Positions 1 to 8,240 are shown, counted from the first letter of the stretch. The stretch is 64,000 nt of DNA from Alloprevotella tannerae (GCA_015259125.1 JABZGR010000002.1:62001-126000); one strand, 5' to 3'. Translations and numbers: made by a program. The notes: generated by a model from the letters alone, not told the origin.

Positions 1-261
1 CAAGGAAGTCGGGTCGATGGCTTTGAAATAGAGTTGCAACAGCAAGTCCAAATCCACCTGCGTCGCATCAAACGTCACGCGCACCGTTTCCGCAAACCCC
101 GTGTGTCCCGTGCAGACCTCCTCATAGTCGGGGCGTGCCCGATTACCATTCGCATAGCCGGCCTGCGTTTCCACGACGCCGCGCACCTGTTTGAAATAAT
201 GCTCGACGCCCCAAAAGCAGCCGCCGGCGAAGTAAATGATATGTAAATCTTGAGCTTTCAT
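1..261 (-). CDS. msrA: Peptide methionine sulfoxide reductase MsrA (3' end outside window)
   Basis: The reverse complement from the ATG at 259-261 reads as the first 87 residues of a class A methionine sulfoxide reductase, which repairs methionine-S-sulfoxide using thioredoxin-type reductant. The active-site block GGCFWGVE lies at residues 13-20, so the catalytic Cys is present, followed by QAGYANG and the VRVTFD strand typical of the family. The frame runs off the left edge at position 1, so about half of the protein is missing and nothing can be said about a fused MsrB domain. It faces away from the DUF4250 gene. Identity is firm from the active-site motif; the upstream 290 bases to the next gene show no clear promoter for it. 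Confidence 0.93.
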   Translation of the reverse strand, partial: MKAQDLHIIYFAGGCFWGVEHYFKQVRGVVETQAGYANGNRARPDYEEVCTGHTGFAETVRVTFDATQVDLDLLLQLYFKAIDPTSL

Positions 262-509
262 TGGATTTTGTTTGTGTTAAATGTAAGGGCCGATGTCCGC
301 GTTTTGAGGCAATGCCTACGGTTTTTCGCCGCTTGCGCCTACGTTTTGGACGGCTCGGGTTTTACAATGCGCGGCAATATTACGACTTTTCTTTGGATAG
401 CAGGCTACTCAGCCCGCGAAAGTTAGCCCTTTGCATCTTTCCATAAAGAAAAAGTCCCCTCAAGTACGCATTCCGTTGATGATAAGCGCTTATCCCTCGC
501 TTTTTTATG

Positions 510-517
510 TACCTTTG
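510..517 (+). promoter_or_regulatory. Bacteroidetes -7 box upstream of the DUF4250 gene
   Basis: TACCTTTG fits the TAnnTTTG -7 consensus and lies 37 bases before the ATG at 554. No TTG at the expected -33 distance was seen, so this is only a partial match. An AT repeat (523-539) separates it from the gene. Confidence 0.4.
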
Positions 518-553
518 CGGCTCACAATATATATATAATAGCGCATTAAGAAG

Positions 554-730
554 ATGGAATTACCCAAAGATCCTGCGATGCTGTTCAGCGTAATCAACAT
601 GAAGCTGCGCGACGACTATGGCTCGCTCGACGAACTCTGTCGTAAGATGGACATTGATCAAGGTTGGCTTACGCAAACACTCGCTGCAGCGGGTTTTGAG
701 TATAGCAAAGCAAACAATAAGTTTTGGTAA
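554..730 (+). CDS. DUF4250 domain-containing small protein
   Basis: A 58-residue ORF starting MELPKDPAML and containing the pattern KLRDDYGSLDELCR, which I recognise as the DUF4250 family of roughly 60-residue proteins. The family has no known function. Length and the N-terminal LPKDP block match the family. The stop TAA overlaps the TTG start of the following VanZ-like gene, so the two are probably translated together. There is no signal peptide or membrane segment, so the product is likely cytoplasmic. The helical D-L-C-R-x-M-D-I-D segment resembles a small helix-turn-helix, but that is a guess. Confidence 0.8.
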   Translation: MELPKDPAMLFSVINMKLRDDYGSLDELCRKMDIDQGWLTQTLAAAGFEYSKANNKFW

Positions 731-1104
731 AAGTTCTGCGTAGTTATCCCTGCTCGCTGCTGTGTGTGGTGGCGATTTTGTGGCTCTGCCTTTGCCGGCC
801 GCCCCACGTAAGTATGGGCGGCGTGAGTGGGCTTGACAAGGTGGCGCATTGCATGATGTTTTTCAGCCTTTCGAGTCTCATCCTCTGGGAGTATAAAAAG
901 CGCCACGCGAGTGAAAATCTGCGCCTGCTCTTGCTGATTGCCTTTGCCGCACCCTTGGCTTTTGGCGCACTCATTGAGGTGCTGCAAGGCGCGCTTACCG
1001 ATTATCGCAGCGCCGATCTGTTTGATTTCTTAGCTGATGCCCTTGGCGTGCTTCTCGCTTGGCCTTTGGTGCGCTTCTTTCTGAAAAAATATTATCGCGA
1101 ATGA
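724..1104 (+). CDS. VanZ-like family membrane protein
   Basis: A 126-residue protein with about four hydrophobic segments (roughly residues 8-25, 38-55, 66-84 and 100-118), the GLDKVAHCMMFFSLS block and a later EVLQG...RSADLFDFLADALG block. These are the hallmarks of the VanZ-like family, integral inner-membrane proteins of unknown biochemical role, named after a teicoplanin-resistance protein. No ATG lies near the beginning of the frame; the TTG at 724 overlaps the stop of the upstream gene, which argues for translational coupling. Its stop overlaps the ATG of the DUF3822 gene (ATGA at 1101-1104). No resistance role is implied by the context. Confidence 0.82.
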   Translation: MVKVLRSYPCSLLCVVAILWLCLCRPPHVSMGGVSGLDKVAHCMMFFSLSSLILWEYKKRHASENLRLLLLIAFAAPLAFGALIEVLQGALTDYRSADLFDFLADALGVLLAWPLVRFFLKKYYRE

Positions 1105-1898
1105 AACTTTATCTCCGCCTCTCTGCCGGCAGCCTGTCGATGGCGCAGTACGAATTGGGCCGCGAGCCTTATTTCGCCTTTTCCACGTATCGCTTGCGTA
1201 CGGAGACTTCCCTTACCGTCAATTTGCAGCACGCACGAGAGACGGAAGAAATCCTCAGCCGCCCCACATCCGGCATTGAAGTCTTGGTGACGGGCCCCGT
1301 GGTGGCGGTGCCTTTAGCAGATTTTCGCGAAGAAGACTGCGATGCACTTTACAACTATTGTTTCGCTTCGCAAGTGCGCCGCCGCGTTTTCTATGATACC
1401 TTGCCGTTGGCCAATGCCATCTTGCTGTTCGCCTTAGACGAGGATAAGTGTACCGCCATTGAGGATGTCTTTGGTGAAGTCCATTACCGCTCGGCCCAGA
1501 CGGCCGTTTTGCGCTATTTTGGTGCGAAAGGCATTGCCGGCGCTCGCAGTCGACGCCTCTTTGTTCATCTGCACGAGCGTCAGGCCGACATTGCCGTTTT
1601 CGATGGTGGGCGCCTGCTTTTCGTCAATACGTTTGACGTGCGCGAGGAGGCCGATGTGGCTTATTACGTCTTTAATGCCGTACGTCACGTCGGGATGGAC
1701 GTCCGGCGCGATCCTATCTTTGTCTTCGGTGCGGCCGATTTGCGCACGCGTATGGTCAACGAATTAGGCCGTTTTGCTCAGCGAGTGGTCAGCATAGATC
1801 CACACGAGGAGTTTAACCATAGCATTGTGACGGCCAATGCCGCCGTGCCTTACGATATGGTCTGCGAACTGTTGCGCTTAGAGTCTCGCTTCCAATAA
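1101..1898 (+). CDS. DUF3822 family protein
   Basis: A 265-residue protein recognised as DUF3822, a Bacteroidetes family related in fold to actin-like ATPase/PilM-type proteins. The start is the ATG at 1101, which overlaps the stop of the VanZ-like gene; a longer in-frame reading from 1059 would lie inside that gene. Visible features are the strand LFVHLHERQADIAVFDGGRLLFVNTF (an HxxxxxxDIAVFDGGRLLF ribbon typical of the family) and the C-terminal FVFGAADLRTRM. It lies 59 bases upstream of rsmD, a pairing I know from other Bacteroidetes genomes. Function unknown; cytoplasmic by sequence. Confidence 0.85.
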   Translation: MKLYLRLSAGSLSMAQYELGREPYFAFSTYRLRTETSLTVNLQHARETEEILSRPTSGIEVLVTGPVVAVPLADFREEDCDALYNYCFASQVRRRVFYDTLPLANAILLFALDEDKCTAIEDVFGEVHYRSAQTAVLRYFGAKGIAGARSRRLFVHLHERQADIAVFDGGRLLFVNTFDVREEADVAYYVFNAVRHVGMDVRRDPIFVFGAADLRTRMVNELGRFAQRVVSIDPHEEFNHSIVTANAAVPYDMVCELLRLESRFQ

Positions 1899-1957
1899 GT
1901 CGTCTAAGGTTTTTATAGCCGAACGCTTGTTTTACGCACCTCTTATAAGTCATATTC

Positions 1958-2515
1958 ATGCGAGTCATTACCGGAAAATATAAAGGACGACATTTCGACG
2001 TGCCGCGCACCTTTAAGGCGCGCCCTACGACCGACTTTGCCAAAGAAAATCTCTTCAACGTCCTGCGCGCCTACATCGACTTCCCGTCGACCCGCGCGCT
2101 CGATCTGTTTGCCGGGACGGGATCTATCACGCTCGAGTTGCTTTCGCGCGGCTGCCCGCTTGTCGTTTCAGTCGAGAAAGACCGCCAACATTTTAGTTTC
2201 ATCAGTGCCGTACTTCGCAAGTTAGACGATCCGGCCGCCCGCCCTTATTGCGGCGATGCTTTGCGCTTTGTGGCGCGTTGTCGGGAGCAGTTTGACCTTA
2301 TTTTCGCTGATCCCCCTTACGCCCTGCCCGAATTGCCCGAACTGCCCGACCGCGTTATGCAGAGCAGTGCCCTCGCGCCCGACGGCATCTTTGTCTTAGA
2401 GCACGGCGATAAGCACGATTTTTCAGCCCGCCCCGATTTCTTGGCGCACAGGGCTTATGGCAGCGTCAATTTCTCCTTTTTCCGCCGTCCGCAAGTGGCC
2501 GATGAGGAAGAATAA
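1958..2515 (+). CDS. rsmD: 16S rRNA (guanine966-N2)-methyltransferase RsmD
   Basis: A 185-residue Rossmann-fold methyltransferase that would methylate G966 of 16S rRNA with S-adenosylmethionine. The N-terminus MRVITGKYKGRHF and RPTTDFAKENLFNVL are family signatures. LDLFAGTGSITLELLSRG (about residues 48-65) is the SAM-binding motif I, VEKD is motif II and FADPPY (about residues 118-123) is the catalytic motif for N6/N2 amino methylation. Length matches the family. It follows the DUF3822 gene and is followed by a strong hairpin terminator at 2550-2592, so it probably ends the transcript. Confidence 0.95.
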   Translation: MRVITGKYKGRHFDVPRTFKARPTTDFAKENLFNVLRAYIDFPSTRALDLFAGTGSITLELLSRGCPLVVSVEKDRQHFSFISAVLRKLDDPAARPYCGDALRFVARCREQFDLIFADPPYALPELPELPDRVMQSSALAPDGIFVLEHGDKHDFSARPDFLAHRAYGSVNFSFFRRPQVADEEE

Positions 2516-2549
2516 GCAGGGCTAACACTTGTCAACATTCAAAGTAAAC

Positions 2550-2592
2550 AACGGCAGCGGCGGACTTCAGCGTCCGTCTCTGCCGTTTTCTT
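2550..2592 (+). terminator. Rho-independent terminator of rsmD
   Basis: AACGGCAG (2550-2557) pairs with CTGCCGTT, and CGGAC (2561-2565) pairs with GTCCG (2572-2576) around a six-base loop. The stem is followed by a T-rich run (TTTTCTTTTT) starting at about 2584. It lies 35 bases after the rsmD stop. Confidence 0.85.
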
Positions 2593-2685
2593 TTTACCTG
2601 CTTTGGCGGGCACGCGCTTTTCTCCTTCTTTCTTTCGCTGAAAGTCTCACTTTGCCGGCCACCGTCTTTGTTTGCTTCCTTTTTT

Positions 2686-2768
2686 ATCACGAGCGCAAAC
2701 CTTTTCTCTCACGAGCGCACACGCTTTTTATCGTGAGCGCAAACCTTTGTTGTCGTGATAAAAAAGGG
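2686..2768. repeat. Family B four-unit array, locus B1
   Basis: Four units at an exact 22-base pitch begin at 2686, 2708, 2730 and 2752 with ATCACGA, CTCACGA, ATCGTGA and GTCGTGA. The boxes TCGTGA and TCACGA are reverse complements of each other, so units lie in both orientations. Spacers carry GCGCAAACC or GCGCACACG followed by a T run. Outer 14-base arms CTTTTTTATCACGA (2679-2692) and TCGTGATAAAAAAG (2753-2766) form a perfect inverted repeat. Confidence 0.9.
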
Positions 2769-2988
2769 TAGCACCCAATCTTTGTGACTTGCAAAAGGCG
2801 GCATAAACGGTGAAAACTGAAGTTGCGCACGGCCTATTTGTCAACCTTATGGCATCGGAGGTGAAAGCGTAGGCACGCAATACCGTATGTGCATACGACG
2901 GGTCTTGTTGCGGGTAAATAGTCAAGACACTTTTGGGCTTGATTTTTCAGATTCTTTCTACAAAAGGCACAATTTTCTTGTTAAAATA

Positions 2989-3018
2989 TTTGTATCTGGG
3001 GGGGTAATATTAACTTTG
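2989..3018 (+). promoter_or_regulatory. Bacteroidetes -33/-7 promoter for the receptor-like gene
   Basis: TTTG (2989-2992), an 18-base spacer and TAACTTTG (3011-3018) fit TTTG-N19-TAnnTTTG closely. Transcription would begin near 3025, making the GTG at 3024 unusable as a start and supporting the ATG at 3147. Confidence 0.75.
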
Positions 3019-3146
3019 CAGGCGTGAAAAGACTATCGACGATTTACGAAAAGCAGACGTCGATGGTTATTCGCTTGATTTCTTGCGCTATAATAAGCAC
3101 TTTGATTAACCTTTTCTCCTTTGAGGAGATTGAGAACCAAGATAAA

Positions 3147-5486
3147 ATGAAACATAGAAGCTTGCGCAGCGCCTGCTGCCTGATCCTGTTTTGCTGCCAC
3201 TTTGCCTTTCTTTGCGCGCAACGCATCGACGGACGCGTCACTGACGCGCAAGGCGTGGGACTGCCTTATGTAAACATCAGTATCTTAACCTTGCCCGATT
3301 CGGCTTTTGTCGTGGGGACAACAACCGGCGAGGATGGGTATTTCCGATTGGACATACCGGTTGGAAATCATACCGTAAAAATCACAGGCCTTGGCTACGC
3401 CGCGCAGTATCGCGCCTGCACACCGCAGGATTTGGCCCGCATCGTGCTGCAAGATGCTGACAGCCAACTGGGAGAAGCCGTCGTGCGCGCAGAGCGCCCC
3501 AAAGTGTTGGTCAAAGGCGAGGGCCTGAAAACCATCGTGGCCGGTTCGGTGCTCGAAAAGAATGCTACGATAGAACGACTCTTAGAGTGTATCCCCAATG
3601 TCAGTGTGCAGGGCGACAAAGTCGTCGTCTTCGGCCGCGGCGAAGCTTTGATCTATATCAATGGTCGGAAGATGAGAGACAAAAGTGAGTTGGACCGACT
3701 CACACCCGATAACATCAAAGACGTAGAAACGATCCTCAACCCCGGTGCACGCTATCCGGCGGCTACGAAAGCCGTCGTACGCATCACAACGAAAAAGCCG
3801 CTCGGCGAGGGGTGGGCCGTAGATGCTCGCCTGCACGCTGATGTCAATGAAAAAGGCACGTGGTCGGAATGGGCGCGCGTGGGGCTGAATTATAGGAAGA
3901 AGCGCTTGGACTTGAACTGGTTTGTGAATGCCGGTAATGATTACAGCGATTATGAGAAATGGTTCGAACTGAATTCTTATCTGGCACATTCCTGGCAACA
4001 AACGATTTCGGCTGCCGGTCATAGCCACGGGAAACGATTCTATACGAATCTTTCGGCAGCTTATCAGATTGCTCCCGACCACTCTATCGGAGGGCGTCTT
4101 AATTTTTCGCCGGAGCGTCTGTCGATGTCCTTTCTTATCAATAGCCAATTAAGGCGAGACGGTGCGTTGGTGGAAACCGGTACCAACCGATTTGAGCAGG
4201 GGGCAGGGGATCATGAACGCTCGTGGGGGAGCAACTTGTATTATGTGGGTAAAATCGGCCCCCTTATGATCGACTGGAGCGGCGATTGGTGGCAAAAAAA
4301 TCAACCTGAAACGATTGAAAATCAAGAAGAGTTTACGCCGGCCGGCGGCGTGATGCAGCAGAAGCAAGTGAAGACGCATACTAAGACTGACAACAAACTG
4401 CTGGCTTCAAAATTGGTATTGACAGCTCCCGTTTGGGAGGGTTCGCTCTCCGTCGGCGGCGAATATTCCGGGACGCGCCGCTCGGCAGATTATACCATTC
4501 TGCCCGTAGGCATGATACCGGAGAGCCATAATCAGTTCAAAGAATATTATACTTCGGCCTTTGCCGAATATGGACGCAGTTTTGGCCCGCTCGATGTAAA
4601 CCTTGGCCTGCGCTACGAGCACGTAGACTTCAATTATTACAATGCCGGTGTCCGCGTGGCGGAACAAAGTCGCATCTACAACAACCTTTTTCCCTCTATT
4701 ACGCTGTCTATGCCGCTCGGAAAGCTACAAACGCAGCTCTCCTATGGAGCGGATATCGACAGACCGCAGTATTATATGCTCAGAAGCGGAATTCAGTATG
4801 ACAACCGCTATACGTACGAAACGGGAAACCCGTTTTTGCTACCCTCTATCAGTAGGAACTTGTCGCTGACTTTGTCGTATAAATGGCTGCTCTTTAGCGC
4901 CGCCTACCTACATTTGATCGACCCGCTGCTGATCTTGACGCAATCTTACAATAACAACCCCGAGATCATGCTGAATCGGCCCGAAAACGGCCCGAAGGCC
5001 GACCGCTTGATGCTGTCGGCGACTTTGCAGCCCGTCGTAGGCATTTGGCATCCACAATTTCGCGCCACAGTGACCAAGCAATGGTTTAATATGCCTACGC
5101 CTTTTGATGTGGGGCTTTATCGCGCCCAAGCTACGCTACGGATAGATAATGCTTTTGATACGAAATGGGGCTATTGGCGCCTTATAACCACGCTTCGGAC
5201 GACGGGAAACGAAAACAACGATTATTCTTATAAGCCTTATTTCTGCACGTCTTTGTCTTGGTATAAATCTTTCTTGAAAGACCGGTTGTCAATTGAGTGT
5301 TACTTGTATGATCTCTTTAGCTCGGGCGATAATTATGGGAAAAACTACTCGGGAGCTCTGTACGCTGCGAAACAACATCTTTATAGTATGCGCAATTTTT
5401 CCATCACGCTGCGCTATAAATTTAATACGAGTGCCAGCAAATACAAAGGAAGTTCTGCCGGCTCGGCGCAGCGTAATCGTATGTAA
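3147..5486 (+). CDS. Outer-membrane beta-barrel protein with carboxypeptidase-regulatory-like domain (TonB-receptor-like)
   Basis: A 779-residue protein starting at the ATG at 3147, giving a clear signal peptide (MKHRSLRSACC...AFLCAQ). A carboxypeptidase-regulatory-like beta sandwich follows (about residues 28-105, GRVTDAQGVGLPYVNISI), then a plug-like segment (VLEKNATIERLLECIPNVSVQGDKVVVFGRGEALIYINGRK) and a long run of alternating barrel strands to the C-terminus. This matches the Bacteroidetes outer-membrane beta-barrel family allied to TonB-dependent receptors. No TonB box was identified and the substrate is unknown. It has its own promoter and a long leader. An earlier GTG at 3024 gives a spurious N-terminal extension. 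Confidence 0.85.
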   Translation: MKHRSLRSACCLILFCCHFAFLCAQRIDGRVTDAQGVGLPYVNISILTLPDSAFVVGTTTGEDGYFRLDIPVGNHTVKITGLGYAAQYRACTPQDLARIVLQDADSQLGEAVVRAERPKVLVKGEGLKTIVAGSVLEKNATIERLLECIPNVSVQGDKVVVFGRGEALIYINGRKMRDKSELDRLTPDNIKDVETILNPGARYPAATKAVVRITTKKPLGEGWAVDARLHADVNEKGTWSEWARVGLNYRKKRLDLNWFVNAGNDYSDYEKWFELNSYLAHSWQQTISAAGHSHGKRFYTNLSAAYQIAPDHSIGGRLNFSPERLSMSFLINSQLRRDGALVETGTNRFEQGAGDHERSWGSNLYYVGKIGPLMIDWSGDWWQKNQPETIENQEEFTPAGGVMQQKQVKTHTKTDNKLLASKLVLTAPVWEGSLSVGGEYSGTRRSADYTILPVGMIPESHNQFKEYYTSAFAEYGRSFGPLDVNLGLRYEHVDFNYYNAGVRVAEQSRIYNNLFPSITLSMPLGKLQTQLSYGADIDRPQYYMLRSGIQYDNRYTYETGNPFLLPSISRNLSLTLSYKWLLFSAAYLHLIDPLLILTQSYNNNPEIMLNRPENGPKADRLMLSATLQPVVGIWHPQFRATVTKQWFNMPTPFDVGLYRAQATLRIDNAFDTKWGYWRLITTLRTTGNENNDYSYKPYFCTSLSWYKSFLKDRLSIECYLYDLFSSGDNYGKNYSGALYAAKQHLYSMRNFSITLRYKFNTSASKYKGSSAGSAQRNRM

Positions 5487-5664
5487 GGACTTGGTGCGGG
5501 CGTTGGCGCAATGTGTGGTTGCGGGCGCTTGATGCGGCAGATCGAAGCAGGGCAGGAGAGCATCTCATTGCGAGACGTGCCGGCCGGCATCTGCGTGGCG
5601 GTGGCTTACAACCGAAGCGGGAAGCGCTTGGCGAGCCTTCGCATCGCACGTTGATCCGTCTTCG

Positions 5665-5698
5665 CTTAGTAAGCGCAAACTTTCACCCTGATAAATTA
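5665..5698. repeat. Possible decayed family B unit
   Basis: The stretch reads CTTAGTAAGCGCAAACTTTC followed by ACCCTGATAAA. It lines up with a family B unit (TCGTGAGCGCAAACC, T run, TCGTGATAAA) with several mismatches and a two-base shift. It could be chance. Confidence 0.35.
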
Positions 5699-5765
5699 TG
5701 CTTTCAAAATGTTTGTAAAAGGATAGAGTGATCGCAAAGTTTAAGTCGCTTAGATTTCTATTTGA

Positions 5766-5803
5766 AAGGCGGACGAAAAAAATGCTTTTTCGCCCGCCTT
5801 TTT
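5766..5803 (+). terminator. Hairpin terminator before fhs
   Basis: AAGGCGGACGAAAAA pairs with TTTTTCGCCCGCCTT around a four- to five-base loop with one weak pair, followed by more T. It lies 280 bases after the receptor-like gene and just ahead of the fhs promoter, insulating fhs from upstream reading. Confidence 0.7.
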
Positions 5804-5815
5804 CCGTATCTAAAT

Positions 5816-5847
5816 TTTGTGCATCCTGCACTATTCCACTATATTTG
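5816..5847 (+). promoter_or_regulatory. Bacteroidetes promoter of fhs
   Basis: TTTG (5816-5819), 20 bases, TATATTTG (5840-5847). The predicted start is about 34 bases before the fhs ATG. Confidence 0.75.
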
Positions 5848-5887
5848 TGCCATTATTAACCCAAAACACGTTAAACATAACATTAGA

Positions 5888-7555
5888 ATGAAGACTGATT
5901 TTGAGATAGCCAGAGAAACGCCGCTCAAACCCATAACAGAAATAGCTGAATCAATCGGCGTGCCGACGACGGCTTTAGAGCCTTACGGCAAATACATAGC
6001 CAAGGTGCCTTATACGCTGATTGACGAGGCGAAGGTAAAGCAATCGAATCTGATCTTGGTCACTTCGATCACGCCAACCAAAACCGGTAATGGCAAAACC
6101 ACGGTCAGCGTCGGTTTGGCTTTAGGTATGAACAGGATAGGCAAGAATGCGATCGCCGCATTGCGAGAACCATCGCTCGGCCCTTGTTTCGGAATGAAGG
6201 GCGGTGCAGCCGGTGGCGGCTATGCCCAAGTATTGCCGATGGAGAAAATAAATTTGCACTTCACGGGCGACTTCCACGCAATCACTTCTGCGAACAATAT
6301 GATCGCGGCCTTGCTTGACAATCATATTTATCAACGTCGCGAGGAAGGATTCGGTATGCGCGAAGTGCTTTGGCGCAGAGTCTTGGACGTTAATGACCGC
6401 AATTTGCGCAATATCATCACCGGACTGGGCAGCAGAACGGACGGCGTAATGAGTGAGGGCGGTTTCGACATCACGCCGGCTTCAGAAATTATGGCGATTT
6501 TCTGCTTGGCAAAAGACGAAGCTGACTTGCAGCGCCGCATAGAAAACGTTGTGCTCGGCGTGACGCTCGACGGAAAGCCTCTGACGGTAAAAGATCTCGG
6601 CGTGGCGGGCGCAATCGTCGCTATCTTGCACGATGCGATTCACCCGAACTTGGTGCAGACGACGGAGAACACACCGGCGTTTATCCACGGCGGGCCCTTT
6701 GCCAACATTGCCCACGGCTGCAACAGTGTGCTCGCTACAAAAATGGCGATGACCTTTGGCGATTACACCATTACTGAAGCAGGCTTCGGCGCAGACTTAG
6801 GTATGGAAAAGTTCTTCGACATTAAGTGTCGCAAGGCCGGACTCTCACCCAAATTGACCGTACTCGTAGCTACGGCGCCCGCGCTGAAGATGCACGGCGG
6901 TGTAGATGAGAAGGAGATCAAGACGCCTAACCTCGAGGGCATCAAGCGCGGATTGGCTAATATGGACAAGCACATTGAGAACATCAAGGCCTTCGGCCAG
7001 ACTGTCGTAGTATGCTTGAACCGCTTCCCGACCGACACTGACGAAGAGCTCGATCTCGTACGCCGCCACTGCGAAGAGTTGGGCGTGGGCTTTGCTATCA
7101 ACACTGCCTTTGCGGATGGTGGAAAGGGAGCTGAGGATTTGGCACGCCTCGTCGTGGAAACGATCGAGAAAAATCCCTCTCGTCCGCTCACCTTTATGTA
7201 TGAAGATGAAGACGACATCGAAACGAAGGTGCGCAAGGTTTGCCAGAAAGTTTACGGCGCTAAGGACGTAATCCTCAAGCCCGCAGCCAAGAAGCAGTTG
7301 GCTCGCATTCGCGAGTTGGGCATCGAGCATTTCCCCGTCTGCATCGCGAAGACGCAATATTCCTTCTCGGAAGATCCGAAAGCGTACGGCATGCCGAAAG
7401 ATTTCGACATAACGATTCGCGACTTTGTCATAAATTCCGGCGCCGAAATGATTGTTGCCGTAGCCGGAAGTATTATGCGTATGCCCGGATTGCCCAAGAG
7501 TCCGCAAGCAGAGCGCATCTACGTGGTAGATGGTGTGATTGAAGGACTATCATAA
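5888..7555 (+). CDS. fhs: Formate-tetrahydrofolate ligase
   Basis: A 555-residue cytoplasmic enzyme that makes 10-formyltetrahydrofolate from formate, ATP and tetrahydrofolate, feeding purine and one-carbon metabolism. The ATP loop [11 protein letters not shown] is at residues 62-72, followed by [18 protein letters not shown] and the folate-site segment GDFHAI. Length equals the family norm of about 555. The start is the ATG at 5888 preceded by a good -33/-7 promoter; a longer in-frame reading upstream runs through the terminator and promoter and is rejected. The gene is monocistronic: a strong terminator follows at 7601. Confidence 0.97.
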   Translation: MKTDFEIARETPLKPITEIAESIGVPTTALEPYGKYIAKVPYTLIDEAKVKQSNLILVTSITPTKTGNGKTTVSVGLALGMNRIGKNAIAALREPSLGPCFGMKGGAAGGGYAQVLPMEKINLHFTGDFHAITSANNMIAALLDNHIYQRREEGFGMREVLWRRVLDVNDRNLRNIITGLGSRTDGVMSEGGFDITPASEIMAIFCLAKDEADLQRRIENVVLGVTLDGKPLTVKDLGVAGAIVAILHDAIHPNLVQTTENTPAFIHGGPFANIAHGCNSVLATKMAMTFGDYTITEAGFGADLGMEKFFDIKCRKAGLSPKLTVLVATAPALKMHGGVDEKEIKTPNLEGIKRGLANMDKHIENIKAFGQTVVVCLNRFPTDTDEELDLVRRHCEELGVGFAINTAFADGGKGAEDLARLVVETIEKNPSRPLTFMYEDEDDIETKVRKVCQKVYGAKDVILKPAAKKQLARIRELGIEHFPVCIAKTQYSFSEDPKAYGMPKDFDITIRDFVINSGAEMIVAVAGSIMRMPGLPKSPQAERIYVVDGVIEGLS

Positions 7556-7600
7556 TAAAGAGCAACGATTCGATTATTCGATATACAGATCCAAAAGATT

Positions 7601-7638
7601 GCAGGAGCGCAGCGCAAGCATTGCTCCTGCTTTTTTTT
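7601..7638 (+). terminator. Terminator of fhs
   Basis: GCAGGAGC (7601-7608) pairs with GCTCCTGC (7623-7630), followed by eight T. Confidence 0.9.
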
Positions 7639-7909
7639 GCTCAAAAGTAGAATCGTTGGGGCAGTTTGCTTGTCCCCGCGATCTTAGCTGCCGGTCTGTT
7701 GGCGGCCATTCCGAAGTCTTCCGTCGCATTGTTACAAACGGCCGGCGAGGGCTTTGCTGCTTAAACACGCTACTATGAAGGCCTCGTTCTTATGCATCAT
7801 CTTCTGCTTCCGATTTTCCCCTCACCTTGTAGCCTACTACGTCTGCAGCGCGTGGAATCGTCTGTCGCCAAGCTCGGTTTTAGAAGGCCTTATCCTTGCT
7901 TCATTTATC

Positions 7910-7989
7910 GTTTGCTGCCGGCAAATTATCGTTTGCTCGGGCCAAACCATCGTATGCTGCCACCAAACGATGGTTTGGCCCGAGCAAAC
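7910..7989. repeat. Family A four-unit array, locus A1
   Basis: Four 17-base boxes of the form GTTTG-N7-CAAAC at 7910, 7931, 7952 and 7973, an exact 21-base pitch, separated by tetranucleotides TATC, CATC and GATG. Core heptamers are CTGCCGG, CTCGGGC, CTGCCAC and GCCCGAG. Boxes 2 and 4 are reverse complements, giving a perfect 24-base inverted repeat (7930-7953 with 7967-7990). Box 1 ends CAAAT and box 3 begins GTATG, so both carry one change. Confidence 0.92.
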
Positions 7990-8175
7990 GAAGCAAAAGC
8001 AGCAAGGCATTGCGAGAAAGGCCACCATCTACACACGAAACGATGCAGCCGACCGTCGGCAAGTTTAGCTTTTGGGCTCGTAGAATAGATTGTCGACAAG
8101 TCCCGCAAGGCAGCATCGAACGGAAGCTGCATCTACAGCTTGTATAGGCTAGTTGGCCTCTGCCAGAAAAGCCAC

Positions 8176-8213
8176 GAAAAAGCCCGACAGCTGATTGCTC
8201 AAGCTGTCGGGCT
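8176..8213 (-). terminator. Terminator of the xth-sppA-lpxK-punA-thioredoxin run
   Basis: AGCCCGACAGCT (8181-8192) pairs perfectly with AGCTGTCGGGCT (8202-8213); on the minus strand the stem is followed by a run of T. It lies 27 bases after the thioredoxin-like gene. Confidence 0.9.
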
Positions 8214-8240
8214 AGATTTTGTCGTCGTTAAACTACCGGC

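Larger units (their letters stand above)
2516..3146. other. Non-coding interval between rsmD and the receptor-like gene
   Basis: This 631-base stretch holds an rsmD terminator (2550-2592), the four-unit family B array (2686-2768), and a matched -33/-7 promoter (2989-3018). Open frames here are short and have no recognisable protein features. The 120 bases between the promoter and the ATG at 3147 form a long leader. Confidence 0.6.
5487..5887. other. Non-coding interval upstream of fhs
   Basis: Contains a possibly decayed family B fragment (5665-5698), a hairpin terminator (5766-5803) and the fhs promoter (5816-5847). The first 170 bases are GC-rich with no convincing ORF or RNA gene. Confidence 0.5.
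7556..8240. other. Non-coding convergent interval between fhs and the thioredoxin lipoprotein
   Basis: Holds the fhs terminator (7601-7638), family A locus A1 (7910-7989) and the minus-strand terminator (8176-8213). Small frames across the array are by-products of its palindromic sequence. Confidence 0.6.

Noticed and set aside
1059..1100. Upstream extension of the DUF3822 gene
   Set aside because: It lies inside the VanZ-like gene; the ATG at 1101 overlapping the stop is the natural start.
2686..2768. Family B arrays as plain terminators
   Set aside because: Neighbouring genes often have separate strong terminators, pairing differs among loci, and the fixed 22-base pitch is not needed for a hairpin.
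2529..2771. 80-residue plus-strand frame after rsmD
   Set aside because: It starts within the terminator region and runs through family B repeats; no protein features.
3024..3146. N-terminal extension of the receptor-like protein
   Set aside because: It begins at the predicted transcript start and would bury the clear signal peptide at 3147.
7910..7989. CRISPR array
   Set aside because: Only four units at 21 bases with four-base spacers; CRISPR repeats and spacers are both longer and no cas genes are present.
7754..8147. Several overlapping small frames in the fhs downstream region
   Set aside because: They arise from the palindromic family A array on both strands and have no recognisable domains.
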